Assembly: GCA_963665015.2 (NCBI GenBank)
Contig: CAXXSY010000003.1
Coordinates: forward strand, 930,001 to 994,000
Direction of reading: 5' to 3'
Origin: G963662655 sp963665015
GTDB lineage: Bacteria > Cloacimonadota > Cloacimonadia > Cloacimonadales > JAIOQZ01
Length of the DNA: 64,000 nucleotides
Shown piece by piece: positions 47,179-56,600 of this stretch. Under the pieces are notes generated by a model. It worked only from the letters and a program-made list of their open reading frames with translations, was not told the origin of the DNA and ran no database searches. Position 1 is the stretch's first letter, and each line of letters opens with the position of its first letter. The translations under genes and the position numbers were made by a program.

Positions 47179-47951
47179 TGAGAACCAGTAAAATAATCCT
47201 TCTGGCGGTCTTGCTCGTTATCGCGGTCGGTATCTTTGCCCAGACGAAGGAGAGTGTGTTCGAAGAGGGCGTGAAAGCCTACGAGAACAGTGATTTCCGG
47301 ACAGCTCTCGAGAAATTCTCCTCGCTGGTGCATAAGAAGATCGTCAACGCGGACCTTTACTACAACATCGGTAACTGCTACTACCGCATGGACGACCTCG
47401 GTCGTGCCATCCTCAACTATAAACGCGCGCTACGAATCCAGCCCGGACACCTGAGAGCGCAAAGCAGCCTCGAATTCGCACTGACGCAGACGCAGGACAA
47501 GCAGCAGCATGATTCGGACGACGCGGTCTCGGGACTTATGGCGAGGATCAATCGCGCCATCAGCCTGAACGCGATCGCGGTCATCGCGGCAATCTTCCTG
47601 TTGATCATCGTCGTCATTATCGCCATCCTGATTGTCTTCTATTCCGGCAGAGAGAAGAGTGTGCCGCTGTTCTTCCTCTCGATCGCCATCGTGCTGTTTC
47701 TGATCGCGAGTATCTACGGCTGGGCGCGTTTACGCCATTATCAGGACAACAACCAGGCTGTGCTGCTCGCAGACACCGCCATCGGATACAGCGGCCCGGG
47801 ACGCGATTACACCCGTGTGTTCACCATCCACGAAGGGCATATCTTCGAGGTGATGAAGCAGGAAGCGGAGTGGAGCCAGGTCAAGCTCGGAAACGGACTC
47901 GGCGGATGGATTCAGAGCCAGTCGTTCGAGAAGGTGGTCGAGAAGAGGTAA
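47175..47951 (+). CDS. batE: BatE-like TPR and SH3b membrane protein
   Basis: A 258-residue protein. Signal segment 'IILLAVLLVIAVGIFAQ', two TPR units ('SVFEEGVKAYENSDFRTALE', 'ADLYYNIGNCYYRMDDLGRA'), two membrane helices ('LLIIVVIIAILIVFYSG', 'FFLSIAIVLFLIASIYGWAR') and a C-terminal SH3b-like domain ('AIGYSGPGRDYTRVFTIHEG', 'QVKLGNGLGGWIQSQSFEKV'). This is the BatE layout and closes the operon. ATG 47175 is preferred because GAGG lies 6 bp upstream. Confidence 0.88.
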   Translation: MMRTSKIILLAVLLVIAVGIFAQTKESVFEEGVKAYENSDFRTALEKFSSLVHKKIVNADLYYNIGNCYYRMDDLGRAILNYKRALRIQPGHLRAQSSLEFALTQTQDKQQHDSDDAVSGLMARINRAISLNAIAVIAAIFLLIIVVIIAILIVFYSGREKSVPLFFLSIAIVLFLIASIYGWARLRHYQDNNQAVLLADTAIGYSGPGRDYTRVFTIHEGHIFEVMKQEAEWSQVKLGNGLGGWIQSQSFEKVVEKR

Positions 47952-48044
47952 GTCGTGATCTTGATGTGGTGCAGACTTTTCTGGCAGTGTGTTTACGTCT
48001 GAGAAATTGAAGCTCTGTTGCATATTGAGTGGGTGAATATAGTA

Positions 48045-48300
48045 ACGATGAATACGAAGTCCTGGAAGGACGTAAGATTTTAGCCGTGGGGATTCAGGAT
48101 TGTCAGCAAGCTGAAATCCTACAGGTACGAAAGTGCCGGGTTCAAAGTTATCAGAGCAGCACAAAGTCCCGGAGGGACGACAGATAACGCGCTGATTATA
48201 CATCTGTCGCACCTCCGGCGCTCTTTTCATGTATTTGCATAAATTACCGGGGCTTACGCCCCAGCCTAAAATCTGTCATCCCTACGGGATTGATATAGTG
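48045..48300. repeat. GTCCxGGAGGGAC-type dispersed repeats
   Basis: Contains 'GAAGTCCTGGAAGGACGTAA', 'AAGTCCCGGAGGGACGACAG', 'CCGGGGCTTACGCCCC' and 'TCATCCCTACGGGATTGATA'. Each has an inner palindrome (GTCC/GGAC; GGGGC/GCCCC; CCC/GGG). This repeat type is widespread in intergenic DNA of many bacterial phyla. Confidence 0.65.
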
Positions 48301-48339
48301 AAACCCATTCCACCCACCGAATATGCAACAGAGCCGAAA

Positions 48340-48465
48340 TGGAGACCCTCACCCGGACCCTCTCCCGTCCCGATACATCGGGAGGTGAGGGAACATCGTG
48401 CTTCAGATGGTAATTCCTTTTAGCTCCTTCTCCTGCTTGCGGGAGAAGGCGGGGGGATGAGGGTG
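48340..48465. repeat. CCCTCACCC...CTCTCCC-type dispersed repeats
   Basis: 'GGAGACCCTCACCCGGACCC' then 'TCTCCCGTCCCGATACATCG' and 'GGAGGTGAGGGA', and a second unit 'CTCCTTCTCCTGCTTGCGGG' with AGAAGG. It is the reverse complement of the 3' part of family B. Confidence 0.6.
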
Positions 48466-48487
48466 ATAATTAGACAGAGTCCTGCAA

Positions 48488-48916
48488 TCAATCCTCCGCG
48501 TCGATATGGATGGTCATGCTTTCCTTATCGAAGACAAAGCTCGCTTCCTTGAACTTGGGCGGTCCAAATCCGGGCTTGATATTGTTCGAGAAATAGACCG
48601 GTTCCTGCGGGATGCCCAGGAAGTTCGTGTTCAGTTTACCGTCTCCGTCGATATCGTGGATAATCGCCACCGCGTATTCACCGTACGGTACCGATCCCAG
48701 ACAAATGAACAGGGAGTCCTGATCCACGGTCGAGATCAATGCCTTGTAGCGGGTCGTATCGTCCCCAGGGAAGCCTTCGGGTCCATTGTGCAGTGACAAC
48801 ATCAATTTTCCCTCCACGGGCTCCAGTCCTCTTATTTCGACGCTCAGCGTGCCCGATTGGGCGAATGCCATTGATAACCATGCGAACATTAGTCCGAGAA
48901 ACATACGTTTTGTCAT
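48488..48916 (-). CDS. DUF2141 secreted protein
   Basis: A 142-residue exported protein with signal peptide 'MFLGLMFAWLSMAFAQSG'. The mature sequence matches the DUF2141 pattern: 'LSVEIRGLEPVEGKLMLSLH', 'VPYGEYAVAIIHDIDGDGKL' and 'NTNFLGIPQEPVYFSNN'. It contains a 'DIDGDGKL' Ca-binding-like loop. DUF2141 proteins are common in proteobacteria and FCB bacteria and have no established function. ATG 48916 is preferred (AAAGAGG 6 bp upstream) to the TTG at 48919. Confidence 0.85.
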   Translation of the reverse strand: MTKRMFLGLMFAWLSMAFAQSGTLSVEIRGLEPVEGKLMLSLHNGPEGFPGDDTTRYKALISTVDQDSLFICLGSVPYGEYAVAIIHDIDGDGKLNTNFLGIPQEPVYFSNNIKPGFGPPKFKEASFVFDKESMTIHIDAED

Positions 48917-48934
48917 CAATAACCTCTTTATATA

Positions 48935-48962
48935 GAAGAAGCCCCGATCAGGGGGCCTCTTC
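48935..48962 (-). terminator. Hairpin terminator for the minus-strand PorP-like gene
   Basis: On the minus strand GAAGAGGCCCC pairs with GGGGCTTCTTC (one G-U) around CTGATC. It lies 30 bp after the stop of the gene at 48993-50684 and before the DUF2141 gene. Confidence 0.6.
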
Positions 48963-48992
48963 CACTATCATTATGAATCCCGTTGGCAGGGA

Positions 48993-50684
48993 TTATTCTT
49001 CGCCTTTCTTGCGACGTTTGGCAACGACGATGAACATGATGATCACCGCGATCACCGCGAGCGCGATCAGCAGATACCACCACCATGCCGTGGCCGGTTC
49101 TTCCGGCGCCGGCGCCGGCGGTACGACTTTCACCGTATCCATGGGCTCGATAACCGTTTCAACGATCATGGGCTCTTCCACGACCTCTTTCACGATCGGC
49201 TTCGGTTTCGGCTTGCGTACCGGCTTCGGTTCCGGCATGGGTTCTTCCACGACCTCCACGACTTCCGGCTCGTACACCGCGCCCTTGAAGATCGAAGAAG
49301 CGCCTTCGATGTTGTAGCCTGTCTCGACGATGCGAATCTGGTATTCATACTGATTCTCTTCGTCGTCCGGCATCAGTTCCATCACGCTCCAGGCGTATTC
49401 ATACGATTTGTCCAGACCGTCCTGCGCGACCGGCTGTGTGATTGGCTGCGCGTTCAGGCGGGCCTTCTCGGTGTCGTTTTCGAAGAGGTAGATGTCGAAC
49501 GCTGGATTCTCCACGGTGGAGACCCAGTTGAGCACGACCTTGTCCTCGTTCCAGACGGTGTCCGGGAGCGCCGCGATGTTGATCTCGCGGATGCGCCGCG
49601 TGATGTTGATCTGCTCCTTGACCGGATCGCCCAGCGCGCCGGCGACTTCCACCGTGATCAGGTTGTCTCCGATGTTGAGGTCGAAGTCCTGAACGAAGTG
49701 CTTGCCGTCGTATTCGCGGATGTTGTTACGCACCAGCACGGGATTGCCGCTGACGAAGACACGCACGTAGTCGTAGCGCTTCTGGCCTTCCACGTGGAAA
49801 TCGACGCGATCTTTCTCGGAGAGCGTTTCGTAGCTGCCCTGTTCCCAGCGGTTATCCGTGAAGATGATGCTGGGCGTCTCGGACGACTGCGGCGCGTAGG
49901 TCACGAAGACACCGTAGTTGGTGCTGTTGATCTCGTCCTCGTAGTAGTAGTCGTAGTTGAACATCACATCCCAGTAGTTGAGCGTGTTGATCTCCGGAGC
50001 GATGGAAATCTTCTCCGCCGTGCTGCTGACATTGGTAGTGAAGAACGGTGTGGGCAGGCTCACGCCAACCGTCACGCCGTAGTAGTCCTCGTCGTCCTCG
50101 CGGGTGTAAAACGCGCCGAGGTTGAGGTATTTCTTCACCTGCCAGTCAACCTTCGCCAGCACCTTCATGGGAAGCTTCTCTTCGTAGTCGGTGTTCGCCA
50201 TGGAGACGTCGGGACGGTTCAGGTGGAACAGCCCCACGCCGACGTTCAGCCGGTCGTCGAAGAAGTTTCCGTGCAGCGATGCTCCGAAGGTCGGAACGGT
50301 GATGCTCGGGTCTGCCAGGTGCTCTTCTTCGGTGAAGGTCATACCGCTTTCGCTGTAGTCGCGGTAGATGATACCGGCGGACACGGCCGCGGTCAGGAAG
50401 GAGGTCACCCTGTAGCCCGGGCTTACGCTGAATATGTAGTTCTTGTAGATATCGTCTTGAAGCCCCGTCACGTCTGCTTCGATGGTGAAGCGCTGATAGA
50501 CGGGCACGTTGATCATCATACCCAGTTCGTGGAAGCCGTCGTCGAAGTTCGAGTATGTCTTCTGGTAGTACGAGCTGAGCTTGAAGTAGTTACCACTCAT
50601 CTCCGTTGCCGGAATGAATCCGTCGAAGGATATCAGTACAGCCAGGATGGTGACGAATGTGAGAGCTATAATTGTTCGTTTCAT
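48993..50684 (-). CDS. PorP/SprF-like barrel protein with C-terminal membrane anchor
   Basis: A 563-residue protein. After a signal peptide, residues 30-265 have PorP/SprF-like barrel strands: 'FDDGFHELGMMINVPVYQRF', 'YIFSVSPGYRVTSFLTAAVS', 'FDDRLNVGVGLFHLNRPDVS', 'YNYDYYYEDEINST'-like. Residues 270-475 are Ig/Fn3-like ('RVDFHVEGQKRYDYVRVFVS', 'VVLNWVSTVENPAFDIYLFE'). A Pro/Glu/Lys-rich stretch ('EPMPEPKPVRKPKPKPIVKE') leads to one C-terminal membrane helix ('WWWYLLIALAVIAVIIMFIV') and a basic tail. A strong GGAGG precedes the ATG, overlapping the stop region of the giant adhesin, so the two are co-transcribed. PorP/SprF partners of giant adhesins normally lack such an anchor. I am unsure which membrane each end occupies. 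Confidence 0.7.
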   Translation of the reverse strand: MKRTIIALTFVTILAVLISFDGFIPATEMSGNYFKLSSYYQKTYSNFDDGFHELGMMINVPVYQRFTIEADVTGLQDDIYKNYIFSVSPGYRVTSFLTAAVSAGIIYRDYSESGMTFTEEEHLADPSITVPTFGASLHGNFFDDRLNVGVGLFHLNRPDVSMANTDYEEKLPMKVLAKVDWQVKKYLNLGAFYTREDDEDYYGVTVGVSLPTPFFTTNVSSTAEKISIAPEINTLNYWDVMFNYDYYYEDEINSTNYGVFVTYAPQSSETPSIIFTDNRWEQGSYETLSEKDRVDFHVEGQKRYDYVRVFVSGNPVLVRNNIREYDGKHFVQDFDLNIGDNLITVEVAGALGDPVKEQINITRRIREINIAALPDTVWNEDKVVLNWVSTVENPAFDIYLFENDTEKARLNAQPITQPVAQDGLDKSYEYAWSVMELMPDDEENQYEYQIRIVETGYNIEGASSIFKGAVYEPEVVEVVEEPMPEPKPVRKPKPKPIVKEVVEEPMIVETVIEPMDTVKVVPPAPAPEEPATAWWWYLLIALAVIAVIIMFIVVAKRRKKGEE

Positions 50685-50695
50685 CTTACACCTCC

Positions 50696-53600
50696 TTACC
50701 GTACCAGATAAATTTTGCCGCGTTTCTCGATACTGCCGTTCTTACGTAGCACGTAGAGGTACGGCCCGCTGCCGCACTTACGTCCTCCGTCGTCCTTGCC
50801 GTCCCAGCTGAGGCTCATGCCCGTGCCGTCGAAGACACCGCTGACCTCGCGTACGCGTTTACCGTGCAGATCGTAGATATTCATTTTCGCATCGACATTG
50901 CCGCTGTTTACCAGCCGTCTCGTATAGATATCGTTCAGTCCGTCGCCGTTCGGTGTGAAGGCGTTGGGCTGCGGTTCGATAGAATTACCGCGCACGGTGA
51001 TGTCAACATCCGTTTCGTCGATACCGTTGTGCGTGAACTCAATCTCGCCGGTATAGACCTTGCGGGTACTCGGCGCGAACTTCACGTAGAAGTCCTCGGC
51101 GCCCTGGTAGGGGATGATCAGGTTCGTCAGGGCTTCCACCCATGCGCCTCCTGTCCCGTGCCTTATCTGGAACCCGGGCGGTGCTCCGATCTCCGAAATT
51201 TCCAGATCGACGTTACCGGTATTGCTCACGGTGAACATCTGCGCTCCAGACTCCTCGCCGACATAGACATCCCCGAAATTGAACGACGTCTCGTCCACCG
51301 CGATATTCGGCAGCGGAGTCGCCACGATCGCGCGGATCAAGAGGTCGCCGTTCGGGATGCCGTCCCAGCCGGTACCGTCATCGACGTAGCTGTGACCCTC
51401 AACCGGAGCGGTCGTATCGAGTCCGACCTTGTACGGATGCGAGTAATCGACCACAACGTGGAATCTTCCGCCCACGAACTGCGGTTGCAGATCGACCGGG
51501 ACGTCCAGTATGTTCCAGCCGGGGTTGAGACCGGTGATCGGGTAATTCAGCGTTGTGATATAGTTCTCGTTCGTTGGCGTATCGCCGTCGCCGTACAGGT
51601 TGATCAGCAGGTCCTCGTTGTTCGCGTTCATCTCCCAGAGGTAGATCGCGAACTTGATCAGGGTGCTGGTCGGTGTGTAGCGCTGGATCGGGCTCAGGTC
51701 GAACTGAACGCCGAATTCGTTGCCTTGTCCGTACCCTTCTTCCGGCTTGCCGTCGTCGTAGTAGAGCGAGAACTCGGTTACCGGCACCGGATAGACCGTC
51801 GCGACCTCGGAGAACCACGATTCGCCGTCCCAATCGACGGGATCGACCTCGAGGATGGCGGCGAGCTTGTAGTAATTGTTCGCGCCGATCGTCGGGTTTT
51901 CGTCGGTGTACGAGGTCTCGTCCGCGTCCAGTTCGGCCAGCAGTTCGTAGCTGTCGCCGTACATGCTGGAGCGGTAGAGGTTGTAGCCGGTCAGCCACTT
52001 ACTGCTTACCGGTGCGCTCCATGTCAGCTCGGTCGAGCCGTCGTTGAAGAGTGCCGGTGCGAGGCTGCGCGGCGCGTCGTTCTGGTTGATGACGGTGAAC
52101 ATGAAGGACACTTCGTCGTAACCGGCGTTGTTCTCCAGGCGCACCGTGATCTCGTACCGTTCGGTCTGCGTCGCCGTCGGTGTCCACTCCATCTCGCCTG
52201 TAAGCGGATCGATGGTCATGCCTGCCGGCGGATCGATCAGGGTGAAGGTTGCAGTCGGGAATGCGTAGAACGTCGGTTGCAGACCCCATGCGTTGTCGAT
52301 CAGATATACCACCTGGTCGTCGATCGGATCGATCTCGGGTACGTCGATGACGTTGATCACCGTAACGACCACGCTCATCTCGGCGGTCTCGCCGTCGTTG
52401 TCCTCGGCGTAGAAGGTGATGGTCTCGACGTCGTGCCAGTCGGTTTCCGGATCGAGGCTGACAACGCCGTCGTCGATATCCACGTCGATGTGGTCGGTTT
52501 CGCTGGCGCTGAAGGTCAGCTCGTCGCCGTGCATGATGTCGTCGTCTCCGAAGACCTCGTGCAGGTTCATCACCTCGGTCACCTGATTCTCCGGTATCTC
52601 GAGGCTATCGACCGCGTTCGCTACGAACGGTGCGTCGTTGACGTTCGCCACCACGATGGTGAACGCCTGTGTGACCTCGACACGCCGTCTGGCGTTGTTC
52701 TTGAGCGTGAAGCGTTCGAGACCGTCATCGACCATCAGCACGACCTCGTTGTCTCCGACGAAGTCGTTGGGCGGGATTCCCGTCAACGTTGCCGTTGTGT
52801 CACTGGTCGTATCGAAGCTAAGCCATTCGGGTTTTGTCGGAGCGGTGATTAGCAGTTCATCGCTCAGATCGATGTCTCTGACAATGATGTTATAGGTATA
52901 GACTTCATCCTCGGTCGCGGTTGTGTCCGGTACCGAGACGAAGAACGGTGCGTCGTTGGTGTTTTCGACTTCGAGGTCGAAAGTATCGGTCGCGGTAGCT
53001 CCGTCGTTGTCGGTTGCCGTGACCGTGATCGAGTAGGTGTCAACATCGTCGTTGGTCGGTGTACCGCTGAATGTGCGGGTTTCTCCGGTGAATACCAGCC
53101 ACTCGGGCCACGGGTCTCCGTTTTCGAGTGCCACGGTGTAGTGGAGAACGTCGCCGTGGATGATGTCGTCGTCGCCGAAGGTGTTCTCGTTGAACGTGAA
53201 GTCGAACGGCGTGTCCTCGGTCGCTGGCTGATCCTCGATCTCGTTCGCCACATACGGCGCGTCGTTGACGTTCGCCACGTCGATGTCGAAGGTGTCGGTC
53301 GCGGTGGCTCCGGCGTTGTCGGTCGCCGTGACCGTGATCGAGTAGGTGTCAACATCGTCGTTGGTCGGCGTGCCGCTGAACGTGCGGGTCTCATCGTCGA
53401 AGTCCAGCCACTCGGGCCATGGGTCTCCGTTTTCGAGTGCCACGGTGTAGTGGAGAACGTCGCCGTGGATGATGTCGTCGTCACCGAAGGTGTCGTCCGG
53501 GAACGTGAAGCTGAACGGCGTGTCCTCGGTCGCGGGCTGATCCTCGATCTCGTTCGCCACATACGGCTCGTCGTTGGTGTCCGTCACAACGATGTCGAAG

Positions 53601-56600
53601 GTGTCGGTCGCGCTGGCTTCGCCGTCTGTTGCCGTAACGGTGATCGAGTAGGTGCCCAGATCGTCGTTGGTCGGTGTACCGCTGAATGTGCGGGTTTCTC
53701 CGGTGAATACCAGCCACTCGGGCCACGGGTCTCCGTTTTCGAGTGCCGCAGAATAACTCAGCTCATCGCCGTGGATGATATCATCGTCGCCGAAGGTGTT
53801 CTCGTTGAACGTGAAGTCGAACGGCGTGTCCTCGGTCGCTGGCTGATCCTCGATCTCGTTCGCCACATACGGCGCGTCGTTGGTGTTCGCAACGACGATA
53901 GTGAAGGACTGGGTGTCGGTGTCGCGGTTTACGTTGTCCGTGACTTCCAGCACCACCTCGTTGTCGCCGACATTGTCGTTGGTCGGGGTTCCTGTCAGGG
54001 TTGCCGTGCCATCGTTGTTGTCGGTGAGTTCCAGCCAGATCGGCAGCGTGATATCGACGATGTCGATGTCATCGTTCGGGTCCACGTCGCTGGTCGTGAT
54101 GTTGTAGGTATAGACTTCATCCTCGGTCGCGGTTGTGTCCGGTACCGAGACGAAGAACGGTGCGTCGTTAGTGTTTTCGACTTCGAGGTCGAAAGTATCG
54201 GTCGCGCTGGCTTCGCCGTCGGTTGCCGTAACGGTGATCGAGTAGGTACCCAGATCGTCGTTGGTCGGCGTACCGCTGAACGTGCGGGTTTCTCCGGTGA
54301 ATACCAGCCACTCGGGCCACGGGTCTCCGTTTTCGAGTGCCGCAGAATAACTCAGCTCATCGCCGTGGATGATATCATCGTCGCCGAAGGTGTTCTCGTT
54401 GAACGTGAAGTCGAACGGCGTGTCCTCGGTCGCTGGCTGATCCTCGATCTCGTTCGCCACATACGGTGCGTCGTTGGTGTTCGCAACGACGATAGTGAAG
54501 GACTGGGTGTCGGTGTCGCGGTTTACGTTGTCCGTGACTTCCAGCACCACCTCGTTGTCGCCGACATTGTCGTTGGTCGGGGTTCCTGTCAGGGTTGCCG
54601 TGCCATCGTTGTTGTCGGTGAGTTCCAGCCAGATCGGCAGCGTGATATCGACGATGTCGATGTCATCGTTCGGGTCCACGTCGCTGGTCGTGATGTTGTA
54701 GGTATATAGTACATCCTCGGTCGCGGTTGTGTCCGGCGTCGAGGTGAAGTACGGTGCGTCGTTGGTGTTCGTCACATTGATTTCGAAGTCGGCGAACGCG
54801 GTCAGTCCGTCGTTGTCGGTTGCGGTCACGCGTACGAACCACGTTCCGATGTCCTCGTTGGCGGGTGTACCGCTGTAGGTGCGGGTATCGCCGTCGAAGT
54901 CCAGCCACACGGGCAGCGGCGAGTCATCTTGCAGCGCGGATGTGTAGCTCAGCTCATCGCCATAGACGATGTCGTCGTCGCCGAAGGTGTTCTCGTTGAA
55001 CGTGAAGTCGAACGGCGTGTCCTCGGTCGCTGGCTGATCCTCGATCTCGTTCGCCACATACGGCGCGTCGTTGCTGTTCGCCACCTCGATGTCGAAGGTT
55101 TGGTAGGCGACCACGCGCACGCCGTCGCTGACCGTCAGCGTGACAGGGTTGGTGCCCACGTGCTCGTTGAGCGGTGTACCGGTGATGTCGCCGGTGCCGT
55201 CGCCGTTATCGTGAGGCGTCAGCCATGAGGGAAGCACGTCCCAACCCAGTACGAGCGTCGCACCCGGATCGTCGTCCGTTGCCACGATGTTGTAGGAATA
55301 TAGTACATCCTCGGTCGCGGTTGTGTCCGGTGTCGAGGTGAAGTACGGATCGTCCTGCGTATTGGCGACCACGATCTCGAAGTCGGCGAACGCGGTCAGT
55401 CCGTCGTTGTCGGTTGCGGTCACGCGTACGAACCACGTTCCGATGTCCTCGTTGGCGGGCGTACCGCTGTAGGTGCGGGTATCGCCATCGAACGCAAGCC
55501 ACACGGGCAGCGGCGAGTCGTCTTGCAGTGCCGATGTGTAACTCAGCACGTCGCCATAGACGATATCGTCGTCGCCGAAGGTGTTCTCGTTGAACGTGAA
55601 GTCGAACGGCGTGTCCTCGGTCGCTGGCTGATCCTCGATCTCGTTCGCCACATACGGCGCGTCGTTGGTGTTCGCAACGACGATAGTGAAGGACTGGGTG
55701 TCGGTGTCGCGGTTTACGTTGTCCGTGACTTCCAGCACCACCTCGTTGTCGCCGACATTGTCGTTGGTCGGGGTTCCTGTCAGGGTTGCCGTGCCATCGT
55801 TGTTGTCGGTGAGTTCCAGCCAGATCGGCAGCGTGATATCGACGATGTCGATGTCATCGTTCGGGTCCACGTCGCTGGTCGTGATGTTGTAGGTATATAG
55901 TACATCCTCGGTCGCGGTCGTGTCCGGTTCCGAGGTGAAGTACGGTGCGTCGTTGGTGTTCGTCACATTGATTTCGAAGTCGGCGAACGCGGTCAGTCCG
56001 TCGTTGTCGGTTGCGGTCACGCGCACAAACCACGTTCCGATGTCCTCGTTGGCGGGTGTACCGCTGTAGGTGCGGGTATCGCCGTCGAAGTCCAGCCACA
56101 CGGGCAGCGGCGAGTCGTCTTGCAGCGCCGATGTGTAACTCAGTACATCGCCATAGACGATATCGTCGTCGCCGAAGGTGTTCTCGTTGAACGTGAAGTC
56201 GAACGGCGTGTCCTCGGTCGCGTTCTGATTCGCGATCGCATTCACCAGGTATGGTGCGTCGTTGGTGTTCGTGATCACGATCTGGAACACACCCTCGGCA
56301 CTCTCCATCGCGAGGTCTGTCGCTACGACTTTCACGTCGATGGTGCCGATGTTTTCGCTGAGCGGCGTACCGCTGTAGGTGCGTGTCTCGGGAACGAAGC
56401 TCAGCCATGCCGGTAGCGGCGAGCCGTCTTCGAGTGTCGATACGTATGTCAGTGTGTCGTCGTAGATCAGATCGTCATCCAGGAAGGCGTCTTCCGGGAA
56501 GACGTATTCGAAGAACATATCTTCCGGCGCTTCCTGATTCGGGATCGCGTTGGCGTAGTACGGAGCGTCGTTGGTGTTAACCACGGTGATGATGAAGCTC

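Larger units (their letters stand above)
47952..48487. other. Repeat-rich intergenic region between convergent units
   Basis: Between the rightward Bat operon and the leftward DUF2141 gene. It contains two groups of dispersed repeats, listed separately, and no credible gene. Short open frames here are repeat-derived. Confidence 0.75.

Noticed and set aside
50864..52852. A 662-residue frame on the plus strand
   Set aside because: It is antisense to the giant adhesin, is Val/Arg/Asp-rich as expected from complementary codons, and matches no family.
53141..54709. A repetitive 522-residue plus-strand frame
   Set aside because: A mirror of the adhesin repeats on the opposite strand.
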